Shown: piece after piece, positions 11,584-22,293 of the stretch
Layout: each line of letters opens with the position of its first letter
How positions within the stretch are numbered: position 1 is the first letter of the stretch
DNA from: Sorghum bicolor
Taxonomy: Eukaryota > Streptophyta > Magnoliopsida > Poales > Poaceae
Reading direction: 5' to 3'
Assembly: GCF_000003195.3 (NCBI RefSeq)
Contig: NC_012870.2
Coordinates: 30,434,477 to 30,498,476, forward strand
DNA: 64,000 nt
Position numbers and translations under genes: made by a program
Notes under the pieces: model-generated
What the model was told of the DNA's origin: nothing
Database searches by the model: none
What the model saw: only the letters and a program-made list of their open reading frames with translations

Positions 11584-14500
11584 ATGAGCCTCTTCGGGCT
11601 TGGGAGCAAGTATGGCCTCTGTCTATTTCTTGTTCTATTCCATTTTGATCCGATCCTCTGGTTAATTCTAGGCCAACTGCGTTAATATTTCTTTCTGCCT
11701 TCAGATCATCATCTCTTCTTTTTATTTTTCATCTCGTTCTTTTGTTAGTTTTCTTCAGATTTTGTTTTGCATGCGGTAGGTGTGGAGGGCTCATTTATGA
11801 TCATCTGAAAACAATCTGCAGAAAACAGAGGAAAAGTGGGAGATTAAATGGTTTTGACCTTGAGAACAATATTGCCTGCAAGTTCTCATGCATGGCTGCA
11901 CTCTTGAGTTTTTCTTTTAAAAAACATATCTTTATGTTTTTAAATGTTTGTTTACCGATTTGAATTGACGTACATTGTTATTTCCGATATTTCATCGATT
12001 ATTCTGTTTGTGTATTCGCTTTTCCTTATTCATCAGTAGTTGTATGTATATCTGATTAGACGTTGTTTCAATGTGCTTTACTTATGAACAGGAATCAGAA
12101 GACGTTCAGGCCTAAGAAGAATGCACCCTCTGGCAATAAGGTCATTGGCGATCTGAAACTTTTTGGATGATAACTAGTCCACTTTTCATAATACTTTTCT
12201 TTGGGGCACTTTGTCCTTTTATTTCAGATCAAAATTATTCATAAACTCCTTTCCATTGTTTCAATTTCAAAAAGAAAAAATAGTAAGTGCTGTGTCACAT
12301 GAAAGTAGAGAATTGAACCATTGGAGTCACTCAAGAGTTATAAGACAATACAATATAGGAGAGGAGAAAATTGCAGATATAAGACACCAAACAACGTGCT
12401 TCGCAAATATAGGACTCCAATCGTCGTCTTCGTAAAAATAACCCTCCAAACATTGTCTTCTTGTTTTCCATGACATTTAGTGTATTTCATCTCTTTTCTA
12501 ATCTAAATACATGTATTTGTTTCCTAAAATGACTCTTTTGCCCTTTTGTTATTTACAGAGCGATTAGCTACGGGATTTCTTTCTCTTGTATCACAGGCTT
12601 GGCCGCCTGGCTCCCCTAGCTGGCTGGCTGGTCGGCTCCCTTAGTTGCCTGGCGGTCTTGGCTGGCTGCCGCCGCCGGTTGGCTGGGAGCCTGGGAGGCA
12701 TATATTGAAATACACTGGATAATATATAATAAAAATAAATTAAAAATGAGGCATATACAATAACATATAATAGATAATATCATGAATTTAACACAAACAA
12801 GTATATCTCATAAATTCATGAATTTAGCATAAACGAGTACATTTCATAAATCTAGGAATTTACCACAAACAGGTACATCTCATAAATCCACAATTTTGTT
12901 TCAAAACAAGACCCAAGTCATATGTAATAACAAATGAGTTTACATCACATCATAGCTAAAAATATTCATTCAATATGTAGTTTCCTCTTTGGAGTCATCT
13001 TTTTTGGTGGAGCCGCCATAGTTATCCTCACAGGACTAGTGGTGTCAGTTTGCGAAGAGGTGCCCTCTCCTAACAACAATGCAAGCTTGCTGCACATAAA
13101 TGAGATCACATAAATAAGGTATGACAATTAAATGCATGAAAAGAATAAATATAAGGTAAATATGTTAGTATTCATTACCTTCTAGTGACCCTTCCTGGAC
13201 TATCTCGTAGAATTTCTTCTCTAGTTAGCCTCTGTGGCGTGCTAAGTTCTGCTGGAGCAGCTTTTGTAACATTTTTAGCAGGTTACCTACGCTTCCTACA
13301 ATATAATAAATAAATTAAGTATGGCATTTTTATTCCTGATCCTCGTGTCTCCCTCTCGACGCCGCCGTAACCCTCTTCTGGCAATACAATTTGCATGGAA
13401 GGGCTGAAAACATTTCTTTTCCCTTGTTGATATCTTTGATACAGGGTGTGCAGCTGAAGAAACATATTGATGCAACCTTAGGAAGCGGAAATTTGAGGGA
13501 TGCGGTTCGACTGCCGCCAGGGGAGGATCTCAATGAGTGGCTGGCTGTTAATAGTAAGTTTTACATTAATTTGTATGTTCCAACGAAAAAGTGTACCAAT
13601 CTAAGGATAATATGTACCATGTAACTGTTACATGTGTTGATCACATAGTTGTTGCTTCTTCACAGCTGTTGATTTCTTCAACCAGGTGAACATCCTGTAT
13701 GGTACTCTAATGGAGTTCTGCACACCAGCTACATGCCCAACAATGTCAGCTGGACCAAAGTAAGATATATGCCGTCTTTGGGAGATATGTGGCCTCAAAT
13801 TCAGAACTCCTAATTTGATTGATAAGAGTTTTCAAATGGTGCCAACCAAAATTTCAGATTTGAGTATAGATGGGCCGATGGGGTGCAGATCAAGAAACCA
13901 ATAGAGGTTTCAGCACCGAAGTATGTTGAGTACTTGATGGATTGGATCGAAGCTCAGCTTGATGACGAATCCATCTTCCCTCAGAAACTTGGTACTTTAT
14001 CCTAGTAATTCTTGGGCTTTATTGCAGCAACAAGGGGTTAGGTCCTAGTGGATAAGATTTGGGCACGTAATGACAGTAGTACCGCAATGTCTGAATGAGT
14101 ATTAAAATTAGCATTCTAGTTTTTATGTTACTATTTGCAATCCTCTACTAGAAGTTGCTAGTTGTAGAGTAGAAATAGTTGTTAGCTGCATATCATTGTG
14201 CCGTTATTAGTGAAGTAGAGTACTGGTAGCACTACGATGTTACTATGCATATAGTAGTTAACTGAATATACTACTTTTGCAGGAACCCCTTTTCCGCAAA
14301 ATTTCAAGGAAGTTGTTAAGACAATATTCAAGCGTCTTTTCCGTGTTTATGCTCATATTTACCACTCGCATTTTCAAAAGATTGTCAGCCTTAAGGAGGA
14401 GGCACATCTTAACACTTGCTTCAAGCATTTTACATTGTTCACGTGGGTATGTTGCCTCTTGATTCTTCTTTATACTCTTACCTTAATGCGAGTATACCGT

Positions 14501-14829
14501 CTCTTGATGACTATTTTAGTGAACGATGTATTATTAGTTAGAAACTTCAAATTTTTCATTATTTGATGAAAACAAAAGAATTTAAAACTGATATGCAACT
14601 GCAAAATAGTTAGTGACAATTTTCATTGATTAGTGAGTGTGACATCATTACCATATTTTCTCTTGTTTTGTAATCTGAAGTTATACGTTAACTGAATGGG
14701 AGATCACTTAATTATAGTCTTTTTCTATTTCAATCGGTTATATTCTTTGTGCAGGAATTCAAGTTGATTGACAAGGCTGAGCTTGCACCACTTATTGATC
14801 TAATTGAATCCATTGTTTCAGTTTGTTGA
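11584..14829 (+). CDS. MOB1: MOB1-type kinase activator (7 coding exons, 216 aa)
   Basis: MOB1 binds and activates NDR/LATS-type kinases in the Hippo-like pathway that controls cell division, cytokinesis and growth. My exons are 11584-11609, 12092-12140, 13445-13553, 13666-13759, 13858-13991, 14283-14446 and 14755-14829. All introns are GT-AG and the phases join without a break. The product starts [18 protein letters not shown] and keeps the family core: [26 protein letters not shown], and zinc ligands Cys80, Cys85, His162 and His167 (CTPATC and HIYHSH). Length fits the usual 210-220 aa. The last residues read SVC, slightly unlike the family ends I know. Intron 2 (1.3 kb) contains transposon-derived sequence. 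Exon boundaries are read by eye but mutually consistent. Confidence 0.93.
12781..12888. repeat. 36-bp tandem repeat, three units, in MOB1 intron 2
   Basis: Three imperfect 36-bp units start at 12781, 12817 and 12853, each with AATTTA(G/C)CA..AAAC followed by ATCTCATAAAT. They lie just downstream, in the minus sense, of a transposase-like coding fragment. They are probably part of the same inserted element. Confidence 0.65.
12966..13300 (-). pseudogene. Transposase-like C-terminal fragment with one intron, inside MOB1 intron 2
   Basis: On the minus strand an open segment (about 13300-13179) encodes a [16 protein letters not shown] stretch. It ends at a good GT donor. A second segment, 13089-12966, follows a GTGCAG acceptor and encodes a GEGTSSQTD segment, then a basic tail with [10 protein letters not shown] and a TGA stop at 12968-12966. 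Reading phase is kept across the 89-bp intron. The style resembles the C-terminal tails of plant MULE/FAR1-type proteins, but I cannot prove the family. It is probably the last two exons of a transposase left by an insertion in the MOB1 intron. Confidence 0.4.
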
Positions 14830-15556
14830 CATGACACCAATGATTATTTGGATCATTTTTTGGGGGTTGTGGGGGGCGGGGGGAATGGTTACAAGTGTCC
14901 AGTATGAGGGTGAGACTATAAGAATGGCCAAAAGTTATTTTTTCCTTTGTTAATATTTTGGGTGTCTTTCTCTACAATGAGACTTGATCGTCTTTGTCTT
15001 CTGAAGTCCTGAAGAAATTATTCAGGGCTTAATGAGATAATGTTGTGTATCCTTCTTCTCTTGAATGGCTCCATAAGTTCTGTTTGCAACAAGCATTAAT
15101 TTCTCACTCCTAAAGGACAACACTATTTATCTATCCATGTAATATATTAGTCTTGTTTTATAGATACATCTCTACAAAGGAGTTAATATCTCTAAGAAAA
15201 TGCATCTCAAGATGTACTTTTGGGATCATTTGAACACTTAGGTTTGTAGTACTATTGAATGTGACATACAATTCTATTTTTCTTGTTTTTGTTGTTGCAA
15301 CAAGACAGATGTAATGAAGTCCAATGTAAGGACTAAAATTTGGAGTTTCATGAATGTTCGCCTAGAACTTTTGTGAAGTCCGGAAGAGTCAATTTTATGA
15401 AGCATTGACAACTACCCACCATATAAAGTGCCCAATCTTAGCCATCAGACTCACACAAAAGGGCTGATGCATTTTGGAATGAAAGAAAAAGGAAGGATTT
15501 TTTGCAATCGTTATTCCTTGCCTATGTCATATCATGAAAACCTTTTGATTTAGAAT
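14830..15556. other. MOB1 3' region and unassigned sequence
   Basis: This stretch contains the probable MOB1 3' untranslated region, but no clear AATAAA signal decides its end. There is a G-rich tract near 14865-14885. I see no further coding exon or mobile-element termini. Confidence 0.3.
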
Positions 15557-15645
15557 GCGAAGTGATGGCTAAGTGGACTAAAGAGGTTGATTATTAATCT
15601 ATTGCACAATTCTTTTGTACCGAGGGTTCAAATTCCTCTCTAGAT
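15557..15645 (+). pseudogene. Degraded plastid-type trnS-GCU (nuclear plastid DNA)
   Basis: The sequence runs GTGATGGCTAAGTGGACTAA, a GATTATTAATC anticodon arm, a long variable arm ending TTTTGTACC, and a CGAGGGTTCAAATTC T-arm. This follows chloroplast tRNA-Ser(GCU) base by base with scattered substitutions. The anticodon position reads ATT instead of GCT, so it cannot serve as a serine tRNA. Class-II length with a long variable arm excludes most other tRNAs. It is most likely a remnant of plastid DNA in the nucleus. How far the insertion extends on either side is unclear. Confidence 0.6.
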
Positions 15646-16176
15646 TCTAGTTAGTCTACTATGAAAAGCTTACTTAGGGTGAGGCAAGCTCTTCTATCCT
15701 GATTTATGGTTTGATAAGCAACTTTAAGTTTTGGATGAAAATCTTTACTATTATACCTAGCGAATTGAATGATGTATGTCATTCTAAAAACAAAAAAATG
15801 GAAAAGAACCGAGAAGTTGCGTTCTTTTTGGGTGTGAAGTAGTGTCAAACCAAAATACTCAATTTATTACACCTAAAAAATACTAAGGGGTTTCATCCTC
15901 TAAGCCTTCGTGCATACGCTCCCTAGGTACGGTTCCCTCCCTCCTGTTCCCTCCGGCTACGAGGCCGTATCGATCTCGACTTTACCGAAAAATATAATAG
16001 AACTAATATACATATGAAAACAAAAAATGCAGTCCGTCACCTGCGCCAACTCCACCATGATTCGTCGCTATGACCATCATCACACAAGTATGTTGTAAAG
16101 TTCAGTTCACACTCTCTTTCTCTGCCAAGCAAAAATACGGTGATCACTCCATGATCTTTTGTAAATAAAGGCAAAG
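15646..16176. other. Unassigned sequence between trnS remnant and SINE
   Basis: No coding region or terminal repeat is recognisable. Some of it could be further plastid-derived DNA next to the trnS remnant, but I cannot confirm this by reading. Confidence 0.2.
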
Positions 16177-16400
16177 GATGCTAGATCAGTTGGTCTAGGC
16201 ACTCCGGCGGCACCTCCTAGGTCCTGAGCTCGAATCTTAGTGGGAGTGAATTTTAGGCTAGGTTAAAAAAAATCCCCTCGCCTGTCCTCATACCAAAGCA
16301 CTGGGGGAGCCCCGACCTAATTCCCACTTGGGCGATGGAAAGGCCACCGTGTATGGATGGGTGTGGGGGTTCGGGAGTTTTCTCGCCGGGTGAGAAGACA
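16177..16400 (+). mobile_element. tRNA-derived SINE of grass type
   Basis: The head resembles a tRNA with polymerase III boxes: an A-box-like TAGATCAGTTGG near 16182 and a B-box-like GAGCTCGAATC near 16226. The body reads AAAAATCCCCTCGCCTGTCC and later GGGGGTTCGGGAGTTTTCTC, the body style of sorghum/maize SINEs that I recall. The 3' end is placed near 16400, where the familiar sequence ends; no clear flanking duplication was found. It relies on LINE machinery to move and encodes nothing. Confidence 0.7.
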
Positions 16401-16466
16401 CTGCTCCTAGGCAGGAGCATCAATCTTGTCCTCTGCTTGGGACACTGCTCCTAGGCAGGAGCATCA
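16397..16466. repeat. Two copies of a 25-bp hairpin-forming repeat
   Basis: GACACTGCTCCTAGGCAGG followed by AGCATCA occurs twice, 44 bases apart, separated by AATCTTGTCC-type spacer. Each copy contains the inverted repeat TGCTCCT-AGGC-AGGAGCA and could form a hairpin. The function is unknown. It lies at the junction between the SINE and the gypsy-type element E. Confidence 0.55.
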
Positions 16467-18150
16467 CCTTCTGGGCTTATCTCTTGTACACCGTTTGGTA
16501 TTCGTTCGTGAATACGCACGCTTGTATGTTGTAGCAAATGTCAGGTCGGGAGTGGTTTGAGCGCTGACTTCTGTTGCTCAATCCTTTTCTAGGAAGGAGC
16601 ACGCGGGCTCGAGGGTCTTGCGGTTTAAACAACTCCCGTACACAAGAGCGCTGACCTTCATGCCTCGAGTGGCCTTTCGACGGGACATTACGCCTGTTGC
16701 TACAGTGTCTGCACACACTTTTCTCTGAATTTGGCGGTAAAGCTGGGAAAAAGCAGGATTTGACGGGTGCACGACCCATCATCACATTCGTCGTGCCCGC
16801 AGTGTTAGGTGGGAACCTGTCAGTCACATTAAATGCTCTGAATCCTGTACTGGCAGTAGGCGGCGGGAGCGCGCCTTTGCGCTCGAGGCGGGTTGGTTCG
16901 CTCGACATTATCTCCGTAATCGAGGCTCGTCTAGGTTCGAGCTCTCTGATCGTTCGCTCGACCCTGTTTCTGTAACCAAGACTAGGCTCGATCATCGCGC
17001 GTGTCATGGGTCAAGTTAGAGCATCGATTAGCGTGCGCCTACGGTGGGGAGTGTCGAGTCTGACTCGTGGGTTAGTTTTTTATCCTTTGCCGAGGATATC
17101 TGTTTGGGTACCCCCTATTGACACCCACGACAGTAGCCCCCGAGCCCCTACTCGAGCATTGGTGATCGAGTAGGGGTTTATTAACGATCGAATTTCCGTG
17201 GAGGGAGCGCGAGCGACCCCCACGAGGGTAGCCCCCGAGGCCTCGGAGGAGTCAGTGGACTCCTTCGAGGGCTATATTAGCCTTGGGTCTGATTGTTCGA
17301 CCTTCTTTCCGTTGAGGGGTGTTGAATCTTTGTGGAACCCCCAAGTCTCGTTCGCTAGTGGTTTTGTTCACGTCAGCTTACGTCTGCGGGTTCCTTTCAT
17401 TTGGTTCGGGATGAGGAGCATGACGTACCCTCGATGGGGCGAGCGTCAATGTCCTCGATGAGCTGTTGTTGGGAAATCCAAGTGAGAACCCATGCCTCGT
17501 TCGATGAGGGTTGGTTGTAGCCTGGGGGCGTTCTCGTTAAAGCGTTGACCAGTGCGGGTGAGGATATTGGTTCCGTTCGACCAGGACCAGCGGCTCGATG
17601 CCTCCCTTCGTGGGGATTCCTCATCTATTGACTAGTCTCGGCCTTGGATACTCCTAGTAGGATCTCGAGGATCTGCTTTCAAGCCTTGCCTCGTTTCGAC
17701 CTCCTTCTGGGTGTCCCTAACTCGGGTACTCGAGAGTGACTGTCGAACCCTGTCGGCGGGCCACTCTGCATTCTCTCAAGGTTTTATCGACGGTTGGGGC
17801 TGGGCTTACCTTGTGGTGGAAGGAGTTGCTGCGGCAGTTTGTCTTCTTGCCTGTTGGGTGCGCCTTTTTAGGAGAGAGCCGTTGTAACGTCCTCCTGCCT
17901 GGGTGGAAACCGCAACGTCCTATTGCGGGGAAATCGGGACCGTTAGGCGGCGCATTAAAGGGGGGCAATTACCGTGATTGTCGGATCTGCCCGTTACGAC
18001 GTGTCTATATATTCGAGGGGCCGTCTCGTTGCTCCCCCTTCTGCCTTTTGTCGTTGCCTCTGTTGCCTTCCTTCCCACACTTTCCTGCGCACCAGAGGAG
18101 AACAGAACCAGCAAGAGAGGAAAAAAGAGGGATAGCCAAGGGAAAACTTT
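16467..18150 (+). mobile_element. Leader/LTR-like part of gypsy-type element E
   Basis: This GC-rich stretch contains a TTGACACCCACGACAGTAGC block near 17128 and AGTAGCCCCCGAG-type repeats, which typify the non-coding front of grass gypsy elements. Several open frames on both strands here have no recognisable domain. I could not fix LTR ends. The gag of the same element follows at once on the + strand. Confidence 0.45.
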
Positions 18151-18159
18151 CCCTCCATC

Positions 18160-19100
18160 TTCTTCGTGCCGCAACCTTCACCGACCTGCTGGTGAAGCTG
18201 ACCACCGACGACGACTGGCGCCCGTCGATCGAGACGGAGCGCCGGCTGCGGGATCTGGTGGGAGAGGGGCTCCTCCGTCCTGCTACCTCCGCGACGCGGC
18301 CGGAGTGGATCGTGCCGCCAGTGGAACATCGGGAGCTGAGTGTGCCGAAAGGTTATGTTGTATCCTTTATCAAGTTCCACCGCCACTGGCTCGAATCTCC
18401 CCTGAGCCGCTTCATGAGGGCGCTCCTCCACCACTACGGAGCTGAGCTCCAACACCTTTCCCCCAACGCCATTTCCAACGCGGCGATCTTCATCATGGTG
18501 TGTGAAGGCTACTTGGGGGTGATGACGCACTGGGAGTTGTGGCTTCACCTCTTTCAGGGGGAGCTATTCCACGCTCCTAGCGGGACCGCCGGAGTGAGGA
18601 GACCGGTTCAGGCCTGTTGCCTCAACCTGGTGCAGAAGACGGAGCGCACGAACGAGCCTTGAGAGTACATCCCCACTGGGTTGACGTCAAATCACACCCA
18701 GTGGGACTCTCAGTGGTTTTATCTCTGAAACAACGACGATCTCTTCCCCGCCTACACCGGATGGCTCATCAAGGCGCGCACCAACAACTAGAATTACGGC
18801 ATGATAAAAAACCACCATTCCCGGCTGCGTCCTCTCCTCGATGCCTTGAGGCGTCTGCGTGAGGAGGGTCTGACAGCGGCCCTCGTCCTTTCGGCGATCC
18901 ATCATCGTCGGGTACTCCCGCTGATGTCTCGACCGCTGAGGATGGATGAGATGGGCCCATGCGCTCCATCTCGAGATCTCGAGGCGTGTTGGATGTCGAA
19001 GGAGGTGCTTCCAGACGAGGAGGTGGCCGCTAGTCAGGGCGGCCATCTCCGGCGACTTTCAGGCCGAGAGCGTGAACTCGTTCCCTATGAAGTCTGACGA
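18160..19100 (+). pseudogene. 'Putative gypsy-type transposon' Gag domain, three in-frame stops (element E)
   Basis: One frame carries the plant 'gypsy-type transposon' domain: VVSFIKFHRHWLESPLSRFM, then HHYGAELQHLSPNAISNAAI, CEGYLGVMTHWELWLHLF, and later PAYTGWLIKA and RRLREEGLTAALVLSAIHH. It stays in a single frame but is cut by TGA at 18660, TGA near 18726 and TAG near 18789. The TGA before NNDDLFPAYTG sits where relatives usually have arginine, consistent with CGA-to-TGA decay. A charged EKHKTALDAEKKKEKKK segment near 19280-19350 may be a further exon after an intron. No pol follows. Confidence 0.6.
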
Positions 19101-19743
19101 GGGTTACTTCGATCTTGTAAGCTTCTCGAGCTGCGGCCTCTCTAGCCTCGCTTTCCTTGTTAGGCTCTATCGTCTTTCGTCTGGTCTTTCTAAGACTCGG
19201 CCCTTTCTTTGCAGGGGGAGATCGACGCAAGGTCCTCGAGGCCCCCGGTGAAGGAGGACGAAGCCGATCGCGAGAAGAGGCGTTCTTCTGCCGAGAAGCA
19301 CAAGACTGCGCTCGATGCAGAAAAGAAGAAAGAGAAGAAAAAGAATATCGACCGGCGGGGAATTGGTCTCCGAGGATCCCCGTACCCGAAACTAAATATA
19401 GGTAAGGAAGAAGAAGCATTGGACGAATCCACTAGAGGTCTGGAAGCTCGAGCTCGATCTATGGTCGGCGATGCAGCGTCGGCGGCGATTGATGGAGAGT
19501 GGAGACGGGGCAGGCAATCGGCGGCTCGTGGGCGGTGTGCCATGCACGGGCACGGACGCGCGCTGCTCGTTGGGCTTCGGCCCAATATCATCACGATGCT
19601 ACTTCACGCTCCGCAATTTTTCTGGCACGACTTTTTGGCGCCGCGACTGCGTTTTGGTGCGAGACTACCAGAGAGAAGGGTGTGCGGCGGCGATGGAATT
19701 TCAGTTTGCTAACATTATAGTATGGTAGCACAAGAAATATTTA

Positions 19744-19971
19744 GACCTTGTTTAGTTCGCAAAAAAATTATGTTTAGCTATTGTAGCACTTTTGTTTGTA
19801 TTTGGTAACTATTGTCAACTATGAATTAACTGGTCTCAAAAGATTTGTCTCACAAATTAGAGGTAAACGGTGCAATTAGTTATTTTTTATATATATTTAA
19901 TAGTTTATGTATGTATCCAAAGATTCGATGTAGCAGACAATCTTAAAATAATTTAGAAACTAAACAAGGCC
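19744..19971. mobile_element. GGCCTTGTTTA-type MITE, copy 1
   Basis: The ends are GACCTTGTTTAGTT and AACTAAACAAGGCC, forming a terminal inverted repeat around about 228 bases. The body has TGTAGCACTTTTGTTTG, CTCAAAAGATT and GTGCAATTAGTT, shared with copies at 30476 and 55953. Flanking triplets TTA and TTG suggest a mutated 3-bp target duplication, as in Tourist-like elements. It encodes nothing. Confidence 0.8.
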
Positions 19972-20494
19972 TTGCATACAAAACATCTTGAAGCACATTT
20001 GATTTACAGCGCGAACACCTTAAAGCACATTTTACAGCACGTGGTGGTTGGGAGGTAAATGTCAGCTTGGTGAGGAATAGTGTCGGTGATATCACACAAG
20101 GTGCGGTGGCTTTCTCGGCTCGTGCATGGTGATAGCCTGGCGGGAAAGGAGCGCCGACACCAACGATGCGCACCGCACCTCGTGAGGGCGGCACCGCCGG
20201 TTCGGCGCCGCGCAATTCGAGGACGAGAGTGTAGCTCCGCTCCGGTGACGTGCCTGACGATGATGGGGCCATTGCGCCGATTTGAGGAAACAAACGCAGG
20301 CACCAACTAAGCACGCACACCGCGTCTGCGCGAGGACGGCAGTGCCCAATCCGGTGTCACACCTAACGAGGACAGGAGCATCGTGGTGCTACGGTGACGC
20401 GTCTAGTGGTGGAGCCGCGCGGCCTTTTGTTTTGTGCCCTGGGGAACGACGAACGAGAAACGGGTGGTAGTCTATGCACTTTTTTTAATATTTA
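19972..20494. other. GC-rich unassigned stretch
   Basis: No gene or terminal repeat could be supported. There are short open frames on both strands with no domain, and CpG-rich segments around 20150-20240. It may be an old captured or decayed gene fragment, but I cannot name one. Confidence 0.2.
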
Positions 20495-20714
20495 CTCTCT
20501 TTATCCTAAAAAAAGTGAAGTTTTTTTACTTTGAGACATCATGTTTGACCGTTCGTCTTATTAAAAAATTCTATAAATTATAAAATAAATAACTAATTAT
20601 TAAAGTATATTTAATGATAAAATAAATCATAACAAAATAAATAATATTTAGATAAAAATTTGAATAAGATAGATAGTTAAATAAGATGTCTAAAAGTTAA
20701 AAAAGATATTTTTT
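20495..20714. mobile_element. Stowaway/mariner-like remnant
   Basis: The left end reads TACTCTCTTTATCCTAAAA, close to the CTCCCTCCGT terminus of grass Stowaway elements. The body contains TTTGACCGTTCGTCTTATT, a frequent internal block of such elements. The right terminus is not clear because another element begins at 20718. Confidence 0.4.
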
Positions 20715-21545
20715 TAAGAGCATCTCCGAGAGATGTTCTAAATATCTCCGTGATGCTCGGTTTAACTATTTTTGGATAAAAAAACTCTCCAACAGCCTCT
20801 CCATCCGACCATCCGGTTCTCTAATTTACCGTGTTCTGTATTCCGCTAGTTCCGCTCCGAATAAAAGACGAGCATTGCCCGCTCGCCATCCCGGCTCTCC
20901 ACCTCCTCCGCGCGCTCATCTCCCACATAGGATCACCTCTTATCCATGTGGGTAAGTTTACCCCCATTAAAGATTTCCTCAAACAGGTGGTAGGCATTTT
21001 ATACGGATGATCAGAGTCTAGCGGCGATGATGAAGACGTAAACTAGCTCACAACTGAATCAGACTTCACTTTTTCATATAATAATATTCACTAAACTGCA
21101 TCGACCAATTCTTGCTACTCGCGTTCCAGACCGAATTCATCGATTGCCTGCAAGGCGTTCAAGCAGCACTGAATCTTGGCATTGGAAGAATGGTGCTAGA
21201 AACCGATGCACTGATGGTGAAGCACGAGGAGGGCTAATCTAGACGGGAACTGATGAAACAAAAACTGCAACTGACGAAACTGAATAAGAGGAGGGCGGCT
21301 AATCAGCTAATCAAATATCATCATCAACAGAGGAGGATTCAGAGGGCAATAGAAACACCTCGTTGTCATCCCAGCATCGATCAACAGGTTGCAGGCTGGC
21401 CGAAACACCAAGCTGACAGGCTGCTTCCAGCAGTTGCCGCAAGGAAGCCACCCACAGGCTCAACGTGGCCAAAATCCTCGGAGTCCGGTGGCCGCGAGCA
21501 GATGTGCTCACCGTGGAGGAGCTCCAGCGGCCAGGCTCCTTGGGC

Positions 21546-21704
21546 GCGCGGAGGAGCAGGGGATCTACAGCGCGGAGGAGCAGGGGATCTACAGCGCGAA
21601 GGAGCAGGGGATCGAGGAGCAGAGGATCTACAGCGCGGAGGAGCAGGGGATCTACAGCGCGAAGGAGCAGGGGATCTACAGCGCGAAGGAGCACGGGATC
21701 TCGG
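21546..21704. repeat. 24-bp minisatellite
   Basis: About seven units of a 24-bp motif (GGAGGAGCAGGGGATCTACA plus GCGC) lie head to tail; two units are shortened to 19-20 bp. Because 24 is a multiple of three, long open frames appear in several phases here, but none has a recognisable domain. I take them to be by-products of the repeat. Confidence 0.75.
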
Positions 21705-21881
21705 ACTTGGAAGTGGAGGAGAGGCTCGTGCCTGGAGCAACAGCGGCGAGGCATGCCCGTGCAGCAAGGGACACCGAAGATGGCGCAGGGAGGGACACCG
21801 GGGCCTGCTGCTTCTTCTTGTTTCGGTGGCCGCGTGTGGAAGCAAGGTGGAGCCAAGGCGTCACGCGTTGCAGGTACAGCA

Positions 21882-22253
21882 TGTTAGATACTCCTAAGTG
21901 CTGGGTAGATTAGGAATGCACGTTTTTCCACTTCTTGCATGCGCGCAGACACCGGGCTGTGGTGATCGCGCGCTCAACTTAGCGGTAGTTGCATGCATGC
22001 CGCCATGGCCGGATGAACTCGGTGCGTGGGGATGGACGCGCACAAGGATCGGGTCATGCGCGCCATGGCCGGTATGCCCTCTCTGTTTTTTCCCATAAAA
22101 GGAGAAATATACACCGGAAAACGCTGCGCAGTTTGGCAGCACAAAATCTTCCTCGCACTCTGCGTCGCTCAGTTTCTTGCATCCGCGTTTCTGCTCGCCG
22201 CCGGCGTCCGCTGCGCGCACGCCGCCGGCGTTCGCCGTCGACCACGTCTGACA
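21882..22253 (+). repeat. 5' LTR of element F
   Basis: The LTR starts TGTTAGATACTCC and ends CGTCTGACA. A TATA-like CATAAAAGG near 22094 would place transcription start shortly downstream, so this LTR probably acts as the element's promoter. It contains many short palindromes such as TGCATGCATGC and GCGCCATGGC. Confidence 0.92.
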
Positions 22254-22254
22254 A

Positions 22255-22268
22255 GTGGTATCGGAGCC
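22255..22268 (+). promoter_or_regulatory. Primer-binding site of element F
   Basis: Immediately after the LTR, past one or two bases, comes TGGTATCGGAGCC. This is close to the TGGTATCAGAGC site complementary to initiator tRNA-Met that copia elements use to prime minus-strand DNA synthesis. Confidence 0.85.
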
Positions 22269-22293
22269 GTACGAGGGACCCGCCGTCGCCACC

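Noticed and set aside
21253..21913. Long overlapping open frames before element F
   Set aside because: They are produced by the 24-bp minisatellite and GC-rich sequence; no domain in any frame, and one runs into the LTR.
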